DNA from: Acidimicrobiales bacterium
Lineage (GTDB): Bacteria; Actinomycetota; Acidimicrobiia; Acidimicrobiales; JANYDT01
Reading direction: 5' to 3'
NCBI GenBank assembly: GCA_025358985.1
Contig: JANYHQ010000249.1
Span: 1 to 5,697, forward strand
Length of the DNA: 5,697 nt
The notes beneath the pieces are model-generated. The model was not told the DNA's origin. It saw only the letters and a program-made list of their open reading frames with translations, and searched no databases. The translations under genes were made by a program, and so were the position numbers. Of the stretch, positions 1-4,622 are shown piece after piece (the first letter of the stretch is position 1; each line of letters starts with the position of its first letter).

Positions 1-809
1 CCAGCCTGCAGACCAAGGCCGAGCGAGATGGCGACGAGTGGGTTATCACCGGCCAGAAGGTGTGGACCACCGGTGCGCAGTTCAGTGATGTGGGCGAGGT
101 CATCTGTCGGACCGACCCAAACCTGCCCAAGCACAAGGGCCTCACCGGGTTCATCGTGGACATGCATTCCCCCGGGGTGGAGGTGCGACCGCTGCGCCAG
201 ATGACGGGCGGCGCGTCGTTCAATGAGGTGTTCTTCAACGAGGTGCATGTGCCGGATCAGAACCGGCTGGGCGATGTGAACCAGGGCTGGACCGTGGCCC
301 TCACCACGTTGATGAACGAGCGCGCCGCCATTGGTGGCGGCGGAGGTGGAGGCCGTAGCGAGATGACGGCCTTGACGCGGCTGTCGGAGTTGCTCAACGC
401 CATGGGCAAGGGCGACGACCTGGTGCTACGCCAAGAACTCATCAACATCTTCATCCATGGTCAAGTGCAGAAGTATTCGGGTATGCGGGCCATGGCCAAG
501 ATGAAGGCGGGGCAATTGCCCGGTGCGGAAATGTCCACCGGCAAGTTGGCCCTGGCCATGAACATGACCCGCACGTCAGACTTTGTGTCCAAGGTGTTGG
601 GGATGAAAATCACCGCCAACTCCGGTGAATGGGGTACTTATGCCTGGGCCGATTATGTGCTCGGCACTCCTGGCATGCGTATCGCTGGTGGGTCTGACGA
701 AGTGATGCGCAACATTGTGGGCGAGCGAGTGTTGGGCCTCCCCAAGGATGTGGGCATCGACTCGGTGACCCCCTTCAAAGACCTCAAGGTCGGCACGCAA
801 AAGGCCTAA
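1..809 (+). CDS. Acyl-CoA dehydrogenase, C-terminal part (5' end outside window)
   Basis: FAD-dependent enzyme of the acyl-CoA dehydrogenase family, which introduces the alpha,beta double bond into an acyl-CoA and passes electrons to ETF, as in fatty-acid or branched-chain acid breakdown. The reading frame is open from base 3, so the gene starts upstream. The GTG at 60 is internal. Seen: the beta-domain motif RDGDEWVITGQKVWTTGAQ (from about base 27), the segment GLTGFIVDM, then a helical C-terminal domain ending in GGSDEVMRNIVGERVLGLP, typical of the family. The position where medium-chain enzymes carry the catalytic Glu (EGT) reads GGS here. A Glu in MNERAAI (bases 318-320) sits where isovaleryl- and long-chain-type enzymes carry theirs, so it is the likely base. 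Seven consecutive Gly codons follow at 333-353. Substrate chain length cannot be told. It converges on the ABC operon across the repeat spacer. Confidence 0.93.
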   Translation, partial: SLQTKAERDGDEWVITGQKVWTTGAQFSDVGEVICRTDPNLPKHKGLTGFIVDMHSPGVEVRPLRQMTGGASFNEVFFNEVHVPDQNRLGDVNQGWTVALTTLMNERAAIGGGGGGGRSEMTALTRLSELLNAMGKGDDLVLRQELINIFIHGQVQKYSGMRAMAKMKAGQLPGAEMSTGKLALAMNMTRTSDFVSKVLGMKITANSGEWGTYAWADYVLGTPGMRIAGGSDEVMRNIVGERVLGLPKDVGIDSVTPFKDLKVGTQKA

Positions 810-815
810 CCCCCT

Positions 816-839
816 GGTCCCGGTCCCGGCCCCGGCCCC
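816..839. repeat. Four tandem GGYCCC hexamers
   Basis: Bases 816-821 and 822-827 read GGTCCC, and 828-833 and 834-839 read GGCCCC: four head-to-tail hexamers starting 7 bases after the acyl-CoA dehydrogenase stop codon. The last copies run straight into the left arm of the first palindromic unit and take part in its outer stem. No function is known to me. It may be a variable-number tract belonging to the adjacent repeat element, or simply GC-rich slippage. Confidence 0.75.
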
Positions 840-901
840 CAACTCGTAGCAAAACTCCCTTGCCCGCCGCAAATTCTGCGACGAGTTGGGCCCGGGCCGG
901 G
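825..901. repeat. REP-like palindromic unit 1 (long hairpin)
   Basis: Bases 838-847 (CCCAACTCGT) pair perfectly with 881-890 (ACGAGTTGGG). Inside this, GCA at 849-851 pairs with TGC at 877-879, and further weak pairs follow. Outside it, the GC-rich flanks 825-835 and 892-901 can add about ten pairs around a small internal loop and one bulge. The loop region contains CCCTTGCCCGCC. The unit lies between two genes that converge on it, so it could end transcription from either side, although there is no clear T run. The core 846-879 matches the second unit 71 bases downstream at 29 of 34 positions, which marks a repeat family rather than a chance stem. Whether copies occur elsewhere in the genome cannot be seen here. 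Confidence 0.72.
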
Positions 902-913
902 CACATCCCCAAA

Positions 914-956
914 CTGGTAGCAAAATTCCCTCGCCCGCCACGAATTTTGCTACTGG
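914..956. repeat. REP-like palindromic unit 2 (perfect 12-bp arms)
   Basis: GTAGCAAAATTC at 917-928 is the exact reverse complement of 942-953, with a 13-base loop (929-941) containing CCTCGCCCGCC. In RNA, two wobble pairs and a C-G pair extend the stem to 15 pairs (914-956). Unit 2 is the second copy of the element at 846-879, with the same left arm and loop. Bases 958-970 (ACGAGCTGGGCCC) also repeat 881-893 with one change, so the shared element extends beyond the hairpin on its right. The unit ends about 20 bases beyond the stop codon of the leftward ABC ATPase gene and may serve as a terminator or mRNA 3' stabiliser for that operon. Confidence 0.78.
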
Positions 957-975
957 AACGAGCTGGGCCCAAGGG

Positions 976-1701
976 TCAGGTGCGCGTGCGGGACAGGAAC
1001 GCCTTCGTGCGTTCCTGTTGCGGGTTACCCAATATTGCCTCGGGCGTGCCCTGTTCAACGATGACCCCACCGTCCATGAACACCACACGGTCGGCCACAT
1101 CGCGGGCGAAACCCATCTCATGGGTCACCACCATCATGGTCATGCCACTGCCCGCCAAATCTCGCATCACTTGCAACACCTCTCCCACCAACTCCGGGTC
1201 CAATGCACTGGTGGCCTCGTCGAACAGCATCACCTTGGGCTGCATCGCCAGGGCCCGAGCAATAGCTACGCGCTGCTGCTGACCACCCGACAACTGCGAT
1301 GGATGCATGTCGGCCTTGTGCGCCAAACCCACCCGCTCAAGCATCTCGCGGCCCCGACGCTCGGCTTCGGCCCTGTCCAACTTCAATACGCTGATCGGGG
1401 CCAGAGTGACATTGCCCAATGCGGTTTTGTGGGGAAACAGGTTGAACTGCTGAAACACCATACCCATGGAAGTACGCACCGCATCCAGGTTGCACTTGGA
1501 GTTACACACCTCTACCCCGTCGACAGTGATGGATCCACTGGTGGGTTCCTCCAAGCGATTGACGCAACGTAGGAACGTGGACTTGCCGGACCCGGACGGC
1601 CCGATGATGCACACCACTTCACGTTCGGCAACATCGAGGTCGATGCTGCGTAGTACCTCGTTGTCACCGAACGATTTACTCAGCGCGCGGATGGTGATCA
1701 T
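976..1701 (-). CDS. Polar amino-acid ABC transporter, ATP-binding subunit
   Basis: Cytoplasmic ATPase (241 aa, normal length for the GlnQ/ArtP/HisP group) that dimerises and drives amino-acid import. Seen in order: Walker A GPSGSGKS (residues 34-41), Q-loop FQQFNLFPH (Gln84/85), signature LSGGQ (137-141), Walker B VMLFDE with catalytic Glu162, D-loop SALD (165-168), and switch His194 in VVTHEMGFA. The FNLFPH and THEMGFAR stretches are typical of the polar amino-acid uptake family. The ATG at 1701 overlaps the permease stop as ATGA and has a GAGGA ribosome-binding site at 1707-1711, which supports translational coupling. The frame stays open far upstream in the permease region, but that extension is not real. 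This is the last gene of the operon, followed by the repeat hairpins. All catalytic motifs are intact. Confidence 0.96.
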   Translation of the reverse strand: MITIRALSKSFGDNEVLRSIDLDVAEREVVCIIGPSGSGKSTFLRCVNRLEEPTSGSITVDGVEVCNSKCNLDAVRTSMGMVFQQFNLFPHKTALGNVTLAPISVLKLDRAEAERRGREMLERVGLAHKADMHPSQLSGGQQQRVAIARALAMQPKVMLFDEATSALDPELVGEVLQVMRDLAGSGMTMMVVTHEMGFARDVADRVVFMDGGVIVEQGTPEAILGNPQQERTKAFLSRTRT

Positions 1702-2447
1702 CGGGTTCCTCGCTTGGCTCGTCGGTCCAGATACGACACGAGTTGTAGCAGCGGAATGGTGATCACCAGATAGGCGATACCACCGGCCACCAACGGTGTG
1801 GTCTTCCCGGTTGCGTTGGAGAACGTGCGTGCATACTGCAAAATCTCCCGACCACCCACTCCCACGCCCAAGACAGCAATCAGCGACGTGTCCTTGAACA
1901 GGGCCGCCAACTCGTTGGTGAGCGGCGGGATGATGATGCGAAATGCCTGGGGCAGGATCACTTTGCGCATGGCCTTGCCCTGCGTCATACCCAGTGACCG
2001 CGCTGCTTCCATCTGGCCCCTCGGCACCGCTTCGATACCCGCCCGGATGCTCTCGGCCATATACGCGGCCGCCACCAGCGACAGCGAAAAGCACCCGGGT
2101 AAGTACTTGGATCCGAAGCTGCCGAACGGCCAACGCCAGAAATTCCCCGTGACGCCCTTGTAGGCAATGGGAAAGCCGTATCCAATGATGACGATCACCA
2201 GCAGCGCAGGCAATCCTCGAATGGTGTCGATGAACGTGGCGGCAAACGTACGTAACCACCATCGCCGGCTGATGCGCGCCAGTGCCAGCAGCAGACCGAG
2301 CACGATGCCCGCACTGAACGCAAACACGGTGTACACCACGGTGTTGCGCATGGCTTCGGTGACGATACCGGGAAGCATCTCGCGCAAGATGCGGCCGTTG
2401 AAGAATTCATCCCCCACCCCCGCCAGGATCATGGGAGCAGCCATCAT
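1698..2447 (-). CDS. Polar amino-acid ABC transporter, permease subunit
   Basis: Membrane channel subunit (249 aa) of an amino-acid importer of the HisM/GlnP type. Hydrophobic spans are visible at about residues 36-57, 70-96, 116-140, 171-198 and 220-240. The coupling (EAA) loop reads EAARSLGMTQGKAMRKVILPQ (two parts: EAARSLGMTQ at 147-156, then GKAMRKVILPQ), the site contacted by the ATPase. With only one permease gene in the cassette it probably works as a homodimer. The start was placed at 2447, the first ATG after an in-frame stop (2493-2495). ATG codons at 2444 and 2432 are alternatives, and none has a strong ribosome-binding site. The gene follows the binding-protein gene by 54 bp and overlaps the ATPase gene by 4 bp. 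The substrate cannot be read from this subunit. Confidence 0.95.
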   Translation of the reverse strand: MMAAPMILAGVGDEFFNGRILREMLPGIVTEAMRNTVVYTVFAFSAGIVLGLLLALARISRRWWLRTFAATFIDTIRGLPALLVIVIIGYGFPIAYKGVTGNFWRWPFGSFGSKYLPGCFSLSLVAAAYMAESIRAGIEAVPRGQMEAARSLGMTQGKAMRKVILPQAFRIIIPPLTNELAALFKDTSLIAVLGVGVGGREILQYARTFSNATGKTTPLVAGGIAYLVITIPLLQLVSYLDRRAKRGTR

Positions 2448-2476
2448 GAGATCTGCGTGCCGGGCTGCGAGTTCAT
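2444..2476 (-). other. Possible 10-codon mini-ORF before the permease
   Basis: In the 54-bp gap between the binding-protein and permease genes, an ATG at 2476 opens a frame of ten codons (MNSQPGTQIS). Its TGA overlaps the permease ATG as ATGA. This could couple translation into the permease, which lacks an evident ribosome-binding site of its own. The mini-ORF also lacks one, and an ORF this short can easily arise by chance, so it is noted as a possibility only. Confidence 0.15.
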
Positions 2477-2501
2477 CGTGGCCCGACAGTAGCTAACACG
2501 G

Positions 2502-3383
2502 TCACGCTGGCGCAGCGGCGGCACCCAGGTACTTGGTGAGGATCTCTTGGTACGTGCCGCTGGCCTTCAACTTCTCAAGACCGGCATTGAGCGCTGCTGT
2601 GAGCGTCGGATTGTCTTTGGGCACCACAAAGCCGTACTCCTCATCGCCACCGGCAAACACCTTGGTAACCATCAGTTCGCCCTCGCTCTTGGTGGCGGCG
2701 TAGCCGTTGATGGGCGAGTCCTGGATCACCGCATCCACCTGACCGGCCTTCAGCGCAGTGGTCATGTCGTCGGCGCCCTGGAACTCCTTCACCGTATAGC
2801 CGTTGGCCGTGGCCCCAGCCTTGGCAAAATCGGCACCGGTGGTAGCGGCCTGCGCAGCCACCACCTTGCCCTTGAGGGTGGACAGATCGTTGAGCGCAGC
2901 GTCGGCCTTGCGAGCCATGATCGTCTGCTGGATTTTGAAGTAGCCGGTGGAGAAATCGTTGGCTTGCTTACGTTCAGCGGTGATCGACACCGACGAGGCA
3001 ATCATGTCGCAATTGCCGGCTGCCAACGAGGCGAAGATGCCATCGAACGGGGTCTTGATGAAGTTGGCCTTCATCTTGAGTTCCGCAGCCACACCGTTGA
3101 CGATGTCGGCGTCGATACCAATGACATCGCCGTCGGCGCCATTGGCGTAGTACTCGAACGGGGCATACGGAATGTCGGAGCACACCGTGAGCGTGCCGGC
3201 TTCCTTGGTTTTCACGGCGGCAGAATCACCAGTTGAATCGGCCGGTGCGGCAGTGCCGCCCTCGCCGGTGGACACGGTGGTGTCCGGAGTGGACTTCTTG
3301 GAACTGCTGCAGCCGCTGAACACGAGAGCGAGAACAAGGGCGGCGCTGGGCAGCACGGCCAAACGTTTGGTGCGAGTGAACAT
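2502..3383 (-). CDS. Amino-acid ABC transporter substrate-binding lipoprotein (SBP_bac_3 type)
   Basis: Extracytoplasmic receptor (293 aa) that captures an amino acid and delivers it to the permease. Seen: a signal peptide with basic start (MFTRTKR), a hydrophobic core and a lipobox ending VFSGC, so Cys25 would be lipidated; Phe at -3 is slightly unusual. A Ser/Thr/Gly/Ala-rich linker spans about 26-60. The mature family-3 domain includes CSDIPYAPFEYY (68-79), the family pattern GIDADIVNGVAAEL (89-102), Arg138 in SITAER and Asp222 in QDSP, which occupy the usual positions for binding the substrate carboxyl and amino groups. Cys68 and Cys125 could form a disulphide. The ATG at 3383 has a GGAGG ribosome-binding site. 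It heads the importer operon. The exact amino acid is not determinable; a polar or charged one is likely. Confidence 0.95.
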   Translation of the reverse strand: MFTRTKRLAVLPSAALVLALVFSGCSSSKKSTPDTTVSTGEGGTAAPADSTGDSAAVKTKEAGTLTVCSDIPYAPFEYYANGADGDVIGIDADIVNGVAAELKMKANFIKTPFDGIFASLAAGNCDMIASSVSITAERKQANDFSTGYFKIQQTIMARKADAALNDLSTLKGKVVAAQAATTGADFAKAGATANGYTVKEFQGADDMTTALKAGQVDAVIQDSPINGYAATKSEGELMVTKVFAGGDEEYGFVVPKDNPTLTAALNAGLEKLKASGTYQEILTKYLGAAAAPA

Positions 3384-3393
3384 AGGTACATTG

Positions 3394-3398
3394 CCTCC
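3394..3398 (-). promoter_or_regulatory. Ribosome-binding site of the binding-protein gene
   Basis: The minus strand reads GGAGG here, 10 bases before the ATG at 3383. An ATG closer to it (about 3392) is out of frame, so the spacing supports 3383 as the start. It is the strongest Shine-Dalgarno match in the window, consistent with high output of the receptor compared with the membrane subunits. Confidence 0.75.
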
Positions 3399-3427
3399 GG
3401 GTGGGGGGCCTTGCGCTCGAGCAGCCC

Positions 3428-4153
3428 TCAGGGATTGTCGAACAGCGCAGGCTGGATATCCACCACGCTACGCCGAATCGCCCAGGGCAGGTGATCCATG
3501 AACACCCAGGTCCGCCGATGGATGGTGGTTGGACCGTGAGCCAGTAGTGCAGCCTGGTGCTTGGGGCACGGGTAACCCTTGTTGTCGGCAAAGCAATAGG
3601 CGGGAAAATGCTGGTCTTCGTCGCGCATCATGCGGTCTCGCGTGACCTTGGCCAGCACACTGGCAGCGGCGATGGTGAGACACATGGCGTCACCCTTGAT
3701 GAGGCGCTGCACATTGCCGGTACCCACAAAATCCCAATTGCCGTCCACCAGCACCACATCGGGCACAACCCCCAATCCCGCTAGGGCGCGACGCGCTGCC
3801 AACTTCTGGGCCGCCGACATACCCAACGCATCGCATTCTTGCTGGGACGCCACGCCCACATGCCAGTACTCACACCACTGCGCCACCTTGGCGTACAGAC
3901 GTTCTCGCTCCGGCTCGCGCAGCAACTTCGAGTCACGTACCCCGTTGATACGGCGATCCTTGGGGATCACCGCCGCTCCGATGGCCAGTGGCCCCGCCCA
4001 CGCCCCGCGGCCCACTTCGTCGAGCCCCACCACGATGGAATTGCCCTGCGCCCAGAGCGACTGCTCGAGCGAACGCCCGGGCACCGTCTTACGGGTGATC
4101 CGCCGCTTGCCGGCGGGCCGTAGCAACGGTGAGGTTGAAACAGCAGCGGCCAT
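3428..4153 (-). CDS. rnhB: Ribonuclease HII
   Basis: Cytoplasmic endonuclease (241 aa) that cuts the RNA strand of RNA/DNA hybrids and single ribonucleotides misincorporated in DNA, using divalent metal. Seen: VVGLDEVGRGAWAGPL with Asp45-Glu46, GVRDSKLL (DSK at 74-76), VLVDGNWDF with Asp137, KGDAMCLTIAAASVLAKVTRD with Asp155 (two parts: KGDAMCLTIA, then AASVLAKVTRD), and the end motif NKGYPCPKH...IHRRTW. The spacing of the four acidic residues matches the E. coli enzyme (Asp16, Glu17, Asp108, Asp126). The ATG at 4153 gives about 40 residues before the first motif, the usual length in high-GC Gram-positives. The frame stays open upstream to about 4504, antisense to the HIT gene, but that part has no family features. 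No ribosome-binding site is seen. The importer genes follow after 44 bp and may be partly co-transcribed. Confidence 0.96.
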   Translation of the reverse strand: MAAAVSTSPLLRPAGKRRITRKTVPGRSLEQSLWAQGNSIVVGLDEVGRGAWAGPLAIGAAVIPKDRRINGVRDSKLLREPERERLYAKVAQWCEYWHVGVASQQECDALGMSAAQKLAARRALAGLGVVPDVVLVDGNWDFVGTGNVQRLIKGDAMCLTIAAASVLAKVTRDRMMRDEDQHFPAYCFADNKGYPCPKHQAALLAHGPTTIHRRTWVFMDHLPWAIRRSVVDIQPALFDNP

Positions 4154-4181
4154 GAATGCAGAGCATCGCGCGCACGGCACG

Positions 4182-4187
4182 TACTGT
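4182..4187 (+). promoter_or_regulatory. Candidate -10 element for leaderless HIT-gene transcript
   Basis: TACTGT fits the TANNNT pattern of -10 boxes and ends six bases before the ATG at 4194. That would put the transcription start at or next to the start codon, giving a leaderless mRNA as is common in high-GC Gram-positives. The absence of a Shine-Dalgarno sequence before this ATG agrees. No good -35 box is seen, and a six-base match is weak evidence. Confidence 0.35.
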
Positions 4188-4193
4188 GCGCCG

Positions 4194-4622
4194 ATGTGTA
4201 CGTTCTGCGCCATCATCGCCGGCGAGGTGGCCGCCGCCGTGGTGTTGGACCATCCCGACGCCTTGGCCTTCTTGGATCGATCACCGGTGTTCTTGGGCCA
4301 TGTGTTGGTGGTGCCGCGTCTGCACGTGGTGACGTTGGCCGATTTGGCGCCCGCTGATGTGGGCCCCTTTTTCACGCAGGTACAGCGCGTGTCGGCGGCG
4401 CTGCCGATAGCTCTCGGATGCGACGGTACCTGGGTGTCGATGAACAACGTGGTGAGCCAGAGCGTGCCCCACCTCCACGCCCATGTGGTGCCACGCGTGC
4501 GCAAGGACGGTTTGCGGGGCTTCTTCTGGCCCCGGATGCGTTACGAAGATGACGATGCCATGGCGGCCATGGCCCAACGCATTGCCGCCACAGTGGAATC
4601 GCAATCCGTCACGCAGGATTGA
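4194..4622 (+). CDS. HIT-family nucleotide hydrolase/transferase
   Basis: Small cytoplasmic protein (142 aa) of the histidine-triad superfamily, whose members hydrolyse or transfer nucleotides through a covalent nucleotidyl-histidine. Seen: start MCTFCAIIAGE with a CxxC pair (Cys2, Cys5) found in zinc-binding members, the conserved VFLGHVLVVPRLHV (33-46), SMNN (82-85), and the triad HLHAHVV (His93, His95, His97; His97 would be the nucleophile position by the HxHxHxx pattern), followed by PRVRKDGLRGFFWPR. The ATG at 4194 was chosen because CxFC..IIAGE usually sits at the very N-terminus. An in-frame ATG at 4152 would add 14 residues and overlap the rnhB start. The gene diverges from rnhB with 40 bp between starts, and its last 14 bp overlap the end of the gene coming from the right. 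The physiological substrate is unknown. Confidence 0.93.
   Translation: MCTFCAIIAGEVAAAVVLDHPDALAFLDRSPVFLGHVLVVPRLHVVTLADLAPADVGPFFTQVQRVSAALPIALGCDGTWVSMNNVVSQSVPHLHAHVVPRVRKDGLRGFFWPRMRYEDDDAMAAMAQRIAATVESQSVTQD

Noticed and set aside
810..975. CRISPR-like array formed by the two repeated units
   Set aside because: There are only two diverged copies, each itself a palindrome with the conserved part spanning arms and loop. No regular spacers and no cas genes are present.
576..1572. Open frames crossing the repeat spacer (minus 576-1121, plus 860-1282 and 886-1572)
   Set aside because: They are antisense or out of frame to the dehydrogenase and ATPase genes and cross the hairpins. Their translations are rich in His, Arg and Pro with no domain features, which is what GC-rich shadow frames look like.
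1702..2262. N-terminal extension of the ATPase frame up to 2262
   Set aside because: The ATPase domain starts cleanly at 1701 with a ribosome-binding site and an ATGA overlap. The extension lies out of frame over the permease gene and has no domain features.
2547..3236. 229-codon open frame antisense to the binding-protein gene
   Set aside because: The opposite strand encodes a complete lipoprotein receptor with clear motifs. The antisense translation shows no recognisable domain and no supporting ribosome-binding site.
3384..3427. Terminator between rnhB and the importer
   Set aside because: Only a short palindrome (GCTCGAGC) and a loose GC pairing are present, with no T run, which is too weak to call.
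3630..4193. N-terminal extension of the HIT frame from 3630, or a start at 4152
   Set aside because: The long extension is antisense to rnhB. The 4152 start would add 14 residues without family features and overlap the rnhB start codon, and HIT proteins typically begin at the CxFC segment.
4154..4504. N-terminal extension of the RNase HII frame up to 4504
   Set aside because: It is antisense to the well-supported HIT gene. The family length and motif spacing fit the start at 4153.
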